This document shows positions 6,650 through 15,764 of a stretch of 64,000 bases of DNA, in pieces (within the stretch, counting starts at the first letter, position 1; every line of letters begins with the position of its first letter). Source of the stretch: CAYNZV01 sp965217095 (GTDB lineage Bacteria; Latescibacterota; UBA2968; UBA8231); contig OZ244235.1 of the NCBI GenBank assembly GCA_965217095.1, positions 1,922,001 through 1,986,000 of the forward strand, given 5' to 3'. Position numbers and translations under genes: made by a program. Under the pieces are notes generated by a model that searched no databases, was not told where the DNA came from, and saw only the letters and a list, made by a program, of their open reading frames with translations.

Positions 6650-7819
6650 CTAGGCCCCGAATTTCGCCAGGCGTCCAGCGTGAGCCAGCGCCAGGGCCAT
6701 AAGTGAGGTGGAAGCTACATGGCCAAGGCTGCCAACCGCGCAACCGCGCTCGGAAAACGTGGCTGCCGGCACGGGCAAAACCGATTTACTCGATATCACA
6801 CACGGGACCGGATGCCAACTGTGGCTGCACATAATCGAGGGCGTAGAATGATCACCGGTAATCATCAGCACGTCAGGCGCCAAGGCCTCCAATCGCGGTA
6901 CGATCGAATCCACTTCCTCCAAGAGCTTCACTTTGCGGTCAAAATCCCCATCCTCGCCGGCGCTGTCCGTCGGTTTGACATGAAGGTAGGCAAAATCGTA
7001 CGCAGCGAAGCGTTCCTCGAGGGCGCGACATCCGGATGCGAGATCATTTTCTGTGGCGACGGCATCCATGCTGACCGCGGCGGCCACCCCGCGATACATC
7101 GGATATGCGGCCACGGCCAATGCTTTCAGTCCATAGACATCGAGAAACGAGGGTAGTTCCGGACAGCTACCGAAGCCGCGCATGAGCACCATATTGGCCG
7201 GGCGCTCATTTGCCAACAACAGTTTTGCCTGGCGTAAGAACCCGTTGACCACCTCGACAGTGTGATTGGCTTCGTCGGCCAGCGCCTTCAGTTGAAGAGA
7301 AGGTACGCCAGTCACTTGTGGATCCGAGTCGGAAACCCGATGGCTGAGACTGGGCCCTCTCAGTTTGAGCACAGCGCGGTAATCCAACTCGGGGGTGATC
7401 TCCAGCTCCACGTTTGGAATCGAAACCTGCTTGAGTATCTCGCACATCTCGCGGCAGGTTTCGGTGGAGATTCTGCCGGCGCGCCGATCCAGGACCACAC
7501 CGGCGGGATCCACGGTACAGAAATTCAAACGAATCGCCACATCCCCCTTCTCGAAATCGAGTCCCAGACCCAGCGCCGACAGTGCCCCGCGTCCGATCTC
7601 GGAACGCAGAGGATCGTACCCGAAGAGGGCCAGGTGAGCTGCACCACTTCCCGGAGTCAGGCCCGGCGCAATCGGCGTGTGCAACCCACAACTGCCCGCT
7701 GCTGCCAACCGGTCGAGATTGGGCAGGGCCGCCGTATCGAGTTCACTCAACCCGGTATCCGGATGAGGCAGCCCTCCCAACCCGTCCACGACAAGCAAAA
7801 GGATTTTGGTGTCGGCCAT
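6650..7819 (-). CDS. apgM: 2,3-bisphosphoglycerate-independent phosphoglycerate mutase, archaeal type
   Basis: The enzyme interconverts 3- and 2-phosphoglycerate in glycolysis/gluconeogenesis. The 389-aa product begins MADTKILLLVVDGLGGLP with the metal-binding Asp. TPGSGAAHLALFGYDP holds the catalytic Ser, and ITGDHSTPS with HSWHPVP holds the C-terminal metal ligands. Length and motifs match the short archaeal-type ApgM rather than GpmI. A TTG overlapping the recJ stop would add 17 residues, but the family normally starts at the K-LLLVVDG strand, so ATG 7819 is chosen. It is co-transcribed with recJ upstream. Confidence 0.88.
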   Translation of the reverse strand: MADTKILLLVVDGLGGLPHPDTGLSELDTAALPNLDRLAAAGSCGLHTPIAPGLTPGSGAAHLALFGYDPLRSEIGRGALSALGLGLDFEKGDVAIRLNFCTVDPAGVVLDRRAGRISTETCREMCEILKQVSIPNVELEITPELDYRAVLKLRGPSLSHRVSDSDPQVTGVPSLQLKALADEANHTVEVVNGFLRQAKLLLANERPANMVLMRGFGSCPELPSFLDVYGLKALAVAAYPMYRGVAAAVSMDAVATENDLASGCRALEERFAAYDFAYLHVKPTDSAGEDGDFDRKVKLLEEVDSIVPRLEALAPDVLMITGDHSTPSIMCSHSWHPVPCVISSKSVLPVPAATFSERGCAVGSLGHVASTSLMALALAHAGRLAKFGA

Positions 7820-7866
7820 TCCGGAGATCAGGGTTTTGCACAACTGCGAGCTGGGAGGTATTGGGC

Positions 7867-9555
7867 TCAATCTTCCTCGCAGAGATCCTTGAGAACCAAC
7901 TGCACCGCGCCGTTGCCGGCGAAATTATCCGCCTCCAGGGCGAAAGCGGCGCTCAACCTCCGCCCGGGTTCCAATTCGTTAGCCAGGTCGCCCCGGTTCC
8001 ACCACAGAGCGGTGTAGGATGCACCAGCGGCTTCGAACTCCATTTTGAGGTGGATTCCCTGGCGTCCGATCCGTTTTCGCGAGGTCAAGTGCAGCTCGCG
8101 GGCGGCGAAAATCGGGGCTTCGTGACCGTTGCCGAACGGCTCGAGTCGCTCCAACTCGCGCAGCGTGCCGGAGGTTATGTCCGCAGGGTGCAGCACGAGG
8201 TCGACCTTCAGATGCCTTTCCAGATCGGCAGCACTGAGCTCCGAATTAACCCGATCGAGGAGCTCGACGCGAAACGCTTCGAACTCATCGGCTTGCATGG
8301 AAAAACCGGCCGCTGCGGCGTGTCCTCCGTAGGTGAGTAGGTGATGGGAGCAACGGCTAATGGCAAGGCTGATGTCGTAGCCGGGAATGCTGCGGGCCGA
8401 CCCGGTGTATGTCCCATCGCCGCGGGCGTCGGTGCAGGCGATGGCTGGACGTCCGTGGCGATCAGCCAGCTTGCCAGCCAGCAATCCCACTATTCCCAGA
8501 TGCCAGCTCTCGCCGAGGAGAATAATGATATGGTCGGTCTCCAAGTCTGCGGCGGCGAGAAGATCTTCAGCTTCGCTCAACCCCTCACGCTGCAGGTGCT
8601 GCCGCTGCACGTTCATCTGATTCAGTTCCTCCGCCAGCAACGCCGCCTCACTGTCGCGATCGCATCGCAAGAGCTGCAACGCCTTGTCCGGAGAAGCCAG
8701 CCGGCCTGCCACGTTTATTCGGGGTCCGAGATAAAAACCGATCGCCGAAGCAGTGATCGGCCCTTCCCCGCAGCCCGCCGCTTCTCGAAGGTGGCGAAGG
8801 CCCGGGCGCCGTGTGGTTTCCAGGATCTCGAATCCCCGCTGTATCAACGCACGGTTTTCCCCCAATACCGGCATTACATCGGCAACGGTGCCCAGGGCTA
8901 CTAGATCTAACAACCCGTTCAGGTAGCGGCGCCGGTCCCCGGACGGCTCGACCCGCTCTGACAGCGCCTGCACCAGCTTGAAAGTGACCCCGACACCGGC
9001 AAGCCCCTTGAACGGATAAGGGCAGTCGACTCGATTCGGGTTGATGACGCTGTGGGCGGCCGGTAGTTCGTCGAGCTGTTGGTGGTGGTCTACCACGATC
9101 ACATCCACCCCGGCGTTGTTAGCCTCGTCGATCGCTTCGAAGGCGGAGATTCCATTGTCGACTGTGACGATGACACAGGCCCCCTTTTCGAGAGCCCGGC
9201 GGACTCCACCGGGCTTGAGGCCATATCCGTCCTGGTGGCGGTCCGGCAAGACATAGTCGTACGAAGCGCCGACCTCTGCCAGGTAATCGAGGAGAAGCGC
9301 GGTGCTCGTCACCCCGTCGACGTCGTAGTCACCAAACACGACGATCTTGTCGCGTTCACTGATGGCTTCTTCAAGCCGGTCAACAGCGCGCTCGAGATCG
9401 GTCAAGAGTAGCGGTGAGTGTAGGGAGTCCGCCCCCACCTGCAGATCGTCCAACGTCAGCGAACGGCCGGCCAGAAGGGCTTCTACGACGGAATCGTAGT
9501 CACCATCGTGCAGTACATCCCATACGGGAAAGGAACGAATCAATGTGGTCTTCAC
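7867..9555 (-). CDS. recJ: single-stranded-DNA-specific exonuclease RecJ
   Basis: RecJ degrades single-stranded DNA 5' to 3' in recombination and mismatch repair. The 562-aa protein has the DHH phosphoesterase motifs: VVFGDYDVDGVTSTALL near residue 73, VDHHQQ near 150, then a DHHA1 domain (TYGGHAAAAGFSM near 400) and a C-terminal OB-fold. Length matches the family. The start is a GTG at 9553-9555 with no strong Shine-Dalgarno. The promoter at 9594-9623 places the transcript start about 30 bases upstream. It is the first gene of the recJ-apgM-GDPD-ECF operon. Confidence 0.93.
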   Translation of the reverse strand: MKTTLIRSFPVWDVLHDGDYDSVVEALLAGRSLTLDDLQVGADSLHSPLLLTDLERAVDRLEEAISERDKIVVFGDYDVDGVTSTALLLDYLAEVGASYDYVLPDRHQDGYGLKPGGVRRALEKGACVIVTVDNGISAFEAIDEANNAGVDVIVVDHHQQLDELPAAHSVINPNRVDCPYPFKGLAGVGVTFKLVQALSERVEPSGDRRRYLNGLLDLVALGTVADVMPVLGENRALIQRGFEILETTRRPGLRHLREAAGCGEGPITASAIGFYLGPRINVAGRLASPDKALQLLRCDRDSEAALLAEELNQMNVQRQHLQREGLSEAEDLLAAADLETDHIIILLGESWHLGIVGLLAGKLADRHGRPAIACTDARGDGTYTGSARSIPGYDISLAISRCSHHLLTYGGHAAAAGFSMQADEFEAFRVELLDRVNSELSAADLERHLKVDLVLHPADITSGTLRELERLEPFGNGHEAPIFAARELHLTSRKRIGRQGIHLKMEFEAAGASYTALWWNRGDLANELEPGRRLSAAFALEADNFAGNGAVQLVLKDLCEED

Positions 9556-9593
9556 GGTGCAGCGGAGGGATTTGCTTCGGCCTCAGTGCGAGG

Positions 9594-9623
9594 AATATAG
9601 ACCGGCATTCGGAGGGGCGTCAA
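9594..9623 (-). promoter_or_regulatory. promoter of the recJ operon
   Basis: On the minus strand TTGACG (complement of 9618-9623) and TATATT (complement of 9594-9599) are 18 bases apart, with the predicted start about 30 bases before the GTG of recJ. Confidence 0.7.
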
Positions 9624-9639
9624 GAGGCGGAAGTCACAA

Positions 9640-9667
9640 TTGCTCAACGGTTTGAGTTGCTTAGATT
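9640..9667 (+). promoter_or_regulatory. possible promoter for the secreted protein at 9777
   Basis: TTGCTC (9640-9645) and TAGATT (9662-9667) are 16 bases apart in the intergenic stretch divergent from recJ. The match is modest and the leader would be about 100 bases. Confidence 0.35.
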
Positions 9668-9776
9668 AGAAAGGCGGTGGCGGTGATCGATCGGCGCGAA
9701 TTGGACCCGCGAGACCTGTATTGATGGCCGCGCGATTCCGGTTGTTCAGTTCGATGCATGACCCGGGAGAGATCGA

Positions 9777-11012
9777 TTGTCGAGATCCACGTTCCGTTCC
9801 ATCTATCCCCTTCTGCTCACTGCTCAGGCTGCTTTCGCCGGCGCCAATTCCGGTGTAGAGATCGAGGTTTCGCCGTTGAGCCCGCTCTGCCAGCGGGACG
9901 GGGGCAATACCATCGAGTTTCTGGTCACCGCCCGCGGCATGCAGGACGTTCGCCAGATCAAGCTCGACCTCCGCTGGCAACCGCAAGCTGCTATAGACAG
10001 CGTATGGGTCGAGTTGCCCGAATCAGCTCAGAGTGCTGGACTGATCGCGCCGTTCCCTGCCGAGGTGGAGTCTGGCGCTGCCGCCCTAGGACTCGCCACC
10101 TTCGGAGACGGTGTAAGTGGCGAAGCGGATCTGATTCGGTTCACGTTGCTCCTTGCCTCCCATGTTACCGCCGAGACCAGGATGGATGTCTGGATCGAGG
10201 AGGTTTCGATGGGGCCTTCCTTCACCGAGCGAGACACCCTGAATCCCGTGGGAACCGAGCTGCTTGCGAACTACTGCGACGATAGGCACCAAATCCTCGA
10301 ACATGCCTTGCTGCTCGACCCGGATGTACAGCACCTCCCTTACTCCTCCCCACAGCGGTCGCCTATTCTGGATCAGAGCGCCGGGGAAGCTGAGGTGCTC
10401 GCCCGTCTGCTTGATGGTGGCAGCTTCAAGCCAGGCACGATGATGCGTTGGTCCGTCGTCAATTTGGGTGTGAGCCAGGTGAACATCCTCGAGGGAATCT
10501 TTAACGCGCCCCTGCCACCGGGTTTTGGCCGCACATACACCACCACAGCGGACCATCGAGGGAGGAGCGTTCTGGTATTCGACGTGGGAATGCCGACAAA
10601 CGGCGAGCCGACGACGGTCGAAATCTTGGTCTGCGCCGAATCCTCGGAGGGAGATCGATGCGCCGTCGGCAGAATCGAGTGGACGACCAGAGCGACGGCT
10701 ATCGCGGGCACCGATGCCGTTGTTTCGAAGATCCTCCAGCTTGAACCGAGCTATCCCAACCCATTTAATGGGCAGACCCAGATTCGGTTCCCTGTCCCAG
10801 ACAATGCAAACTACAAGATCACCCTTAGCATTTTCAACAGTGCGGGGCAGCGCGTGAGGCTGCTCGTGGACGGCGTGCTTTCTCCGGGTGCGACCGAGAT
10901 ATCGTGGGATGGCCGCAACCAGAGTGGAAAAGAGATGGCCAGCGGGGTCTACTTCGCGGTTCTCAGAGCGGGACTCTCCGTTCACAGCACACCGGTCACG
11001 TTGTTGCGTTAG
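9777..11012 (+). CDS. secreted cohesin-like protein with FlgD-like C-terminal sorting domain
   Basis: The 411-aa product starts at a TTG preceded by GGGAGA and has a signal peptide (YPLLLTAQAAFAGA). Residues about 25-150 look like a cohesin/CBM-type beta-sandwich (VSPLSPLC, IKLDLRWQP, ADLIRFTLLLA). The last 90 residues are a FlgD-like Ig domain of the type used as a C-terminal sorting domain: SYPNPFNGQTQIRFPV, LSIFNSAGQRVRLLV, EISWDGRNQSGKEMASGVYF. Such proteins are exported and held at the cell surface in FCB-related phyla. It lies 6 bases upstream of rsmB, so it may be co-transcribed although unrelated in function. Confidence 0.75.
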   Translation: MSRSTFRSIYPLLLTAQAAFAGANSGVEIEVSPLSPLCQRDGGNTIEFLVTARGMQDVRQIKLDLRWQPQAAIDSVWVELPESAQSAGLIAPFPAEVESGAAALGLATFGDGVSGEADLIRFTLLLASHVTAETRMDVWIEEVSMGPSFTERDTLNPVGTELLANYCDDRHQILEHALLLDPDVQHLPYSSPQRSPILDQSAGEAEVLARLLDGGSFKPGTMMRWSVVNLGVSQVNILEGIFNAPLPPGFGRTYTTTADHRGRSVLVFDVGMPTNGEPTTVEILVCAESSEGDRCAVGRIEWTTRATAIAGTDAVVSKILQLEPSYPNPFNGQTQIRFPVPDNANYKITLSIFNSAGQRVRLLVDGVLSPGATEISWDGRNQSGKEMASGVYFAVLRAGLSVHSTPVTLLR

Positions 11013-11018
11013 TCCTGC

Positions 11019-12347
11019 ATGTTCTCTATCGATCCGACCCGCGAGACGGCGGTACATTTCCTCTCCCAATTAGACGGCGGCACCGCGCGCCTTGACCAAC
11101 TGTCGACAAAAGCCGCAAGCGAATCGTTGGATACCAGAGACTGCAACTTCGTGCGCCAATTGGTGTATGGCACGCTGCGTTTCCGCCACCGCCTCGATTG
11201 GATCGTGGATCAGTTTGCGCGCCGCCCCCTGTCAACCTGTTCCAATCCGCTGCAGCAGATTCTTCGCGTTGGCGCTTTTCAAATCTGCTTTCTCGATCGA
11301 ACGCCGGTCCATGCCGCCGTGGACACGGCTGTATCCATGGCCAAGCGGCATGTGAGTCGCGGCAGCGGCGGAATGGTAAACGCGGTTCTCCGCCGCGTTG
11401 GGGACAATCGGGACCGTTTCACCTATCCCCCCAGGGAAACCGACCTCCTCGGCTTCCTGGAAACCTTTCATTCGCACCCTAGGTGGTTGGTCGAGCGCTG
11501 GGTCCGGCGTTGGGGCGCCGAAATCGCCGAGGCGACCATGGCGATCAACAACAGGCCTTCCGCCACTACCATTCGCGCCAACCGCTTGCGCACAGACCGA
11601 GACAGCCTACTTGGACAGCTTCGCAGCGGCGGGATCGAGGTGGAGCCGTGCGGCCCGTTGGATGGCTTTCTGCGCGTTCAGTCGGGAGAAGAGCTTTTCA
11701 AGTCGAGCGCATTTGCGGACGGACTGTTCCAGGTGCAGGACTCCAACGCGGCGATCCCCGTGGTTCTGCTGGATCCCCAGCCGGGAGAGTCGGTGCTCGA
11801 CGGCTGTAGCGCTCCCGGAGGGAAAACCACCCAGATCGCGGAGGCGATGGACGATCGTGGGTTAGTAGTTGCACTGGATCTCCATCCGGGGCGCTTGCAG
11901 AGAGTGCGCGAGAACATCGGACGCCTAGGTTTGACCTGCGTTCAGCCGGTGGCTCAGGATATCGCCCACCTTGAGGGCAGCTTCGATCGAGTGCTGGTAG
12001 ATGTGCCCTGTACCGGAACCGGCGTGCTCGGGCGACGGCCGGATATGCGGTGGCGACGGCAGCCGGATGATCTGAGCGCCATGGCCGCCACACAGCTTTC
12101 TATTCTTTCCCGAGCCTTTGCGAATCTCCGTCCGGGAGGCGTTCTGACCTATAGCACCTGCAGCCTCGAACCGGAGGAAAACGATTTTCTGGTCGAGAGA
12201 TTCCTGGCCTGCGAGCCGCGGGGCCGGCTGGAATCCGCCTGCGCAACCTTCCCTCAATCAGCCTGGGCCGGCAGATACGTGGAAACCATACCGGGGCGCG
12301 ATGGTGGCGACGGTTGTTTCGCAGCGCGCATCCGACGGCTGGCATGA
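11019..12347 (+). CDS. rsmB: 16S rRNA (cytosine-967-C5)-methyltransferase RsmB
   Basis: RsmB methylates C967 of 16S rRNA using S-adenosylmethionine. The 442-aa protein has an N-terminal NusB-like RNA-binding domain (residues 1-140, including RDCNFVRQLVYGTLRFRHRL) and a C-terminal Rossmann methyltransferase with LDGCSAPGGKTTQIAE, DVPCTGTGVLGRRPDMRW (first catalytic Cys) and LTYSTCSLEPEEN (second catalytic Cys). Length is as expected. It overlaps the PASTA-domain gene by an ATGA junction. Confidence 0.93.
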   Translation: MFSIDPTRETAVHFLSQLDGGTARLDQLSTKAASESLDTRDCNFVRQLVYGTLRFRHRLDWIVDQFARRPLSTCSNPLQQILRVGAFQICFLDRTPVHAAVDTAVSMAKRHVSRGSGGMVNAVLRRVGDNRDRFTYPPRETDLLGFLETFHSHPRWLVERWVRRWGAEIAEATMAINNRPSATTIRANRLRTDRDSLLGQLRSGGIEVEPCGPLDGFLRVQSGEELFKSSAFADGLFQVQDSNAAIPVVLLDPQPGESVLDGCSAPGGKTTQIAEAMDDRGLVVALDLHPGRLQRVRENIGRLGLTCVQPVAQDIAHLEGSFDRVLVDVPCTGTGVLGRRPDMRWRRQPDDLSAMAATQLSILSRAFANLRPGGVLTYSTCSLEPEENDFLVERFLACEPRGRLESACATFPQSAWAGRYVETIPGRDGGDGCFAARIRRLA

Positions 12348-13141
12348 TGCGTCGATTCTTTCGCAAGATTCTGTTCTTGATGCTCGTGGCGACTACGACC
12401 CTGGTCGCGATCGTGGCTTTTCTGGACCTGGTGGTCATGCCGTACATGGTCGACGTGCCGCGAGTGCGATCACCCGACCTCCGCGGCCTGGCGCTACCTC
12501 GGGCCAAAAGCCGCCTGCACGCGCTGGGACTGCGTCTAAGCATTCGCGACAGCAGCTATCACGAGAGCGTTGCCGCTGGGGCGGTTCTGTACCAATCCCC
12601 CGACGCCGGCGTCAACGTGAAGAAGGGACGGCGGCTCTCGGTAGATGTGAGCATGGGACCGAGGTTTTACGCCGTCCCCGATGTGCGCAGCGTCAGCCTC
12701 AGAGAAGCCCAACTACAGCTGGAACATGTGCAGCTGCGGCTCGGCGAGGTGATCTTCAACTCCTCCGAGTCGATACCCGGTGGGGCTGTCATAAAACAGG
12801 TCCCGCAACACGGCATCGAGCTCCCGCGCTACAGCTTGGTCGACCTGGAAATCAGTAGCGGATCCTCCAGCCAGCCGAAGCGCGTTCCCAATCTGGCAGG
12901 TTTGTCCATCGAGGTTGTCGAAGACACCTTGCGCAAATACGAGATGCGCTTGGGAACCATTACAAGCAGCATCGACAACGCCGTACCGCCCGGCCACGTT
13001 CTCGACCAGGATCCAAAAGCAGGTGAGCGGATTGCCCGACTGAGCGCGATAAACCTCGTTCTCAGCGTCGTTGGCAGTTCCGCCTCTGACATCGACACCC
13101 CCCTCGTCGACCCCATATGGGAGCTTAACCTTGACCCCTAA
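12344..13141 (+). CDS. membrane-anchored PASTA-domain protein
   Basis: Translation from the ATGA overlap with rsmB gives 265 aa: MMRRFFRKI, one transmembrane helix (LFLMLVATTTLVAIVAFLDL), then three PASTA repeats (about residues 40-105, 108-175, 180-248), each with the VPDVRSVSL / VPNLAGLSIE type opening and a P-G...Q-P-G-like turn. PASTA domains bind muropeptides or beta-lactams, usually on Ser/Thr kinases or PBPs. Here there is no kinase or PBP domain, so it is a standalone periplasmic PASTA sensor or scaffold. The rsmB-PASTA-rpe order is found in several phyla with the PASTA gene between translation and metabolic genes. Confidence 0.8.
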   Translation: MMRRFFRKILFLMLVATTTLVAIVAFLDLVVMPYMVDVPRVRSPDLRGLALPRAKSRLHALGLRLSIRDSSYHESVAAGAVLYQSPDAGVNVKKGRRLSVDVSMGPRFYAVPDVRSVSLREAQLQLEHVQLRLGEVIFNSSESIPGGAVIKQVPQHGIELPRYSLVDLEISSGSSSQPKRVPNLAGLSIEVVEDTLRKYEMRLGTITSSIDNAVPPGHVLDQDPKAGERIARLSAINLVLSVVGSSASDIDTPLVDPIWELNLDP

Positions 13142-13784
13142 GATCCAGATCGCACCATCGATTCTTGCCGCCGACTTTGGTCAACTCGCCGAGGAGATCA
13201 AGGAAGTCGAGCGCGCCGGCGCCGACCTACTCCACCTCGACATCATGGATGGCTGTTTCGTGCCGAACCTGAGCTTCGGCATCCCCGTTGTGCAGGCGAT
13301 CCGCCGGGCGTCATCTCTCTTCCTTGACACCCATCTGATGTTGGCCGATCCGGGGAGTTACCTGGCGCCGTTCCGCGACGCGGGAGCCGACTCTCTTACC
13401 TTTCACATCGAGGTCTGCCGCGATCCTCGCGGCCTCGCCGACGAGGTTCACCGGCTTGGCGCGGAATGCGGTGTCGCCGTCAACCCAGGGACGGCCGTAG
13501 AATCGCTCTTTCCGGCTCTTGGAGATCTGGATCTCGCCCTGGTCATGTCGGTCGAGCCGGGGTTCGGCGGACAGAGTTTCATGGACAACGCTCTTCTCAA
13601 GATTTCGGCTCTAAGGAAGAGGGTCGACGAGAAACAGCTAGCTCTAAAGGTCGAAGTTGACGGGGGCGTCGCCTCCGTCAACGCAGCCGCCTGCCGAACC
13701 GCCGGCGCAGACATCCTCGTCGCCGGTTCGTCGGTCTTTGGCGCCGAGAATCGCAAAGCGGCGATTGTGGAGCTACGGGGCTGA
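13131..13784 (+). CDS. rpe: ribulose-phosphate 3-epimerase
   Basis: Rpe interconverts ribulose-5-phosphate and xylulose-5-phosphate in the pentose phosphate pathway. The TIM barrel shows KIQIAPSILAADFGQL at the start, LHLDIMDGCFVPNLSFG with the catalytic Asp and His-like metal site, DTHLMLADP, MSVEPGFGGQSF and VDGGV. The TTG at 13131 has GGGAG eight bases upstream and overlaps the PASTA gene by 11 bases. The longer frame from 13071 would only add sequence inside the PASTA gene. The product is 217 aa, normal for the family. Confidence 0.92.
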   Translation: MTPKIQIAPSILAADFGQLAEEIKEVERAGADLLHLDIMDGCFVPNLSFGIPVVQAIRRASSLFLDTHLMLADPGSYLAPFRDAGADSLTFHIEVCRDPRGLADEVHRLGAECGVAVNPGTAVESLFPALGDLDLALVMSVEPGFGGQSFMDNALLKISALRKRVDEKQLALKVEVDGGVASVNAAACRTAGADILVAGSSVFGAENRKAAIVELRG

Positions 13785-13800
13785 TTTTCAGCCCTCTTTC
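13778..13800 (+). terminator. probable terminator after rpe
   Basis: GGGCTGA (13778-13784) pairs with TCAGCCC (13788-13794) around a three-base loop and is followed by TCTTTC. The stem includes the rpe stop codon. The U-tract is short, so it is a weak call. Confidence 0.45.
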
Positions 13801-13814
13801 GCGTTCCTACTCTG

Positions 13815-13843
13815 TTGCCCGATACCCTACATAAATCTATATT
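13815..13843 (+). promoter_or_regulatory. promoter of the ffh-rpsP-rimM-trmD-rplS operon
   Basis: TTGCCC (13815-13820) and TATATT (13838-13843) are exactly 17 bases apart. The predicted start near 13850 leaves a leader of about 35 bases before the GTG of ffh. Confidence 0.7.
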
Positions 13844-13885
13844 AAAACGTTTCATTCAATACCTCTGCGGGTAAAAGAAGAAACC

Positions 13886-15211
13886 GTGTTTGAACGTCTG
13901 ACAGAACGATTCGAATCCATATTCAAGACCCTCAGGGGTCAGGGACGAATTTCCGAGCGCAACGTCGAGGAAACCTTGCGCGAGATTCGCCGTACGCTGC
14001 TGGAAGCGGACGTCAATTTTCAGGTCGCAAAGATTTTTGTGCGCCGGGTGAAAGAACGGGCAGTAGGTCAAGAAGTGCTGCAGAGTCTGACGCCGGGCCA
14101 ACAGCTTATTAAGATCGTGCACGACGAGCTGATTGCCCTCTTGGGGGGTGACAATCAACCCTTGAAGATGGCCGACAAACCGCCCACCGTTATCATGCTC
14201 GTCGGTCTACAGGGATGTGGTAAGACGACCGCGGCGGGGAAACTCGCCCGGCGGTTCAAGGATCAGGGCAGAATGCCGCAGCTGGTGGCGGCGGATGTTT
14301 ACCGGCCGGCGGCTATCGACCAGTTGCAGAGTTTGGGACAGCAGCTCGGGGTTCCGGTCTATTCCGACGATTCAGCCGATCCGGTAGAGATCTGCACGGC
14401 GGGATTGCGGGAAGCGATAGAATCCAACCGCAGTGTCCTCATTGTGGACACGGCCGGTCGACTCAGCATCGACGAGGAAATGATGGACGAGCTGGTCGCC
14501 CTCCGCGATTCGATCACGCCGCATGAAATCCTTTTCGTGGCGGACAGCATGCTCGGGCAGGATGCGGTTGAGACGGCGACCCGCTTTTACGAACGGCTCG
14601 CGTTTAGCGGTTGTATCCTGACCAAGCTGGATGGGGATGCTCGCGGCGGCGCCGCCTTGTCCATACTGGAAGTTACCGGGCAGCCGATCAAATTCATCGG
14701 CACGGGCGAAAAGCTGGAGGCCCTCGAAACCTTTCATCCCGATCGCATGGCTTCAAGGATACTCGGGATGGGAGACATCGTCTCGTTTGTAGAGAAAGCC
14801 GAGCAGGTATTCGAGCATGAAAAGGCGCAGGAGATGGAAGAGCGCCTGCGACGGGAGGCGTTCACCTTCGAGGATTTTCTCGAACAGATCGGGGTGATCA
14901 AACAGATGGGGCCGCTGGATCAGCTGGTGGGCATGCTACCCGGAGCCGGCAAAGCCCTCAATGGGGTGCAAGTGGGGGACGACGCCTTCAACCAGGCAGA
15001 GGCGATCATCAATTCGATGACCCCACAAGAGCGGGGCATGCCACAGATCCTCAACGGCAGCCGCCGGAAGCGAATCGCTCGGGGCAGTGGCACAGCCATT
15101 CAGGATGTCAATCGCCTGATCAAGCAGTTTCAAATGATGCAGAAGATGTTCAAGCAGATGCACCGCACAAAACCGGGCAGAAACAAATTCAGTCTTCCGT
15201 TCATGAATTGA
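13886..15211 (+). CDS. ffh: signal recognition particle protein Ffh
   Basis: Ffh binds signal peptides and 4.5S RNA and docks ribosomes to FtsY at the inner membrane. The 441-aa protein begins at GTG with MFERLTERFESIFKTLRGQG (N domain). The G domain has VGLQGCGKTTAAGKLA (G1), DTAGRLS (G3) and TKLDGDARGGAAL (G4). The Met-rich M domain near the end (QFQMMQKMFKQMH) binds the RNA and signal sequences. It opens the classical ffh-rpsP-rimM-trmD-rplS gene string; the KH-domain gene often found between rpsP and rimM is missing. Confidence 0.96.
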   Translation: MFERLTERFESIFKTLRGQGRISERNVEETLREIRRTLLEADVNFQVAKIFVRRVKERAVGQEVLQSLTPGQQLIKIVHDELIALLGGDNQPLKMADKPPTVIMLVGLQGCGKTTAAGKLARRFKDQGRMPQLVAADVYRPAAIDQLQSLGQQLGVPVYSDDSADPVEICTAGLREAIESNRSVLIVDTAGRLSIDEEMMDELVALRDSITPHEILFVADSMLGQDAVETATRFYERLAFSGCILTKLDGDARGGAALSILEVTGQPIKFIGTGEKLEALETFHPDRMASRILGMGDIVSFVEKAEQVFEHEKAQEMEERLRREAFTFEDFLEQIGVIKQMGPLDQLVGMLPGAGKALNGVQVGDDAFNQAEAIINSMTPQERGMPQILNGSRRKRIARGSGTAIQDVNRLIKQFQMMQKMFKQMHRTKPGRNKFSLPFMN

Positions 15212-15244
15212 TCTAACAACACTTACAAGATAGGAGACGAACCT

Positions 15245-15751
15245 TTGGTCAAACTTCGATTGAGTAGAATGGGCAAGAAAAAGAGGCCCTTTTACCGCAT
15301 TGTAGCGATGAATCTCAAGGCACCACAACAAGGCCATGCGCTGGCACAAGTCGGCATTTATGATCCCATTAACTCACAGGTGCGGATCGACGAGGAAAAA
15401 GCATTGCTGTGGTTGAAGCGGGGCGCCGTTATGAGCAACACCGTAAAAGCCCTTTTCGACAGCCAGGGGGTTCTGGCGCGATGGAAGGGACTCGAACCGC
15501 GCGTTCGCGAGGCTGCCCTCACCCACGACAAGCCAAAACGACGGCGAAAGATAGCCGCCGCCGCGCAGCAGGTGGATAGCAAGGCGACCGAAGAGGACGC
15601 CGAAGCCACTTCAATTTCGGCAACCGATGAGGGGGCCGTCGAAGAGGTTGCGGAAGTGATGCCGGAACCCGTTGTCGTTGATGCCGAAGAGGCGGTCGAA
15701 TCTACCGAAGAGCCTGCTGAAGCCTCTGCCGCAGCTGAAGGCGACGAGTAA
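15245..15751 (+). CDS. rpsP: 30S ribosomal protein S16 with long acidic C-terminal extension
   Basis: The first 85 or so residues are standard S16 (VKLRLSRMGKKKRPFYRIV, VGIYDP, WLKRGA). The TTG start has a GGAG site 10 bases upstream. After a basic linker (KPKRRRK) comes about 65 residues rich in Glu, Ala and Val (EEVAEVMPEPVVVDAEEA), more than half the length again of typical S16. Extended S16 tails occur in some phyla and are low in sequence conservation. The tail's role on the ribosome is unknown. Confidence 0.95.
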   Translation: MVKLRLSRMGKKKRPFYRIVAMNLKAPQQGHALAQVGIYDPINSQVRIDEEKALLWLKRGAVMSNTVKALFDSQGVLARWKGLEPRVREAALTHDKPKRRRKIAAAAQQVDSKATEEDAEATSISATDEGAVEEVAEVMPEPVVVDAEEAVESTEEPAEASAAAEGDE

Positions 15752-15764
15752 CGATCCCATCCCC

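Noticed and set aside
5870..6706. Long plus-strand open frame over the glycerophosphodiesterase
   Set aside because: It is the antisense shadow of a clear GDPD gene, a common effect in GC-rich coding sequence.
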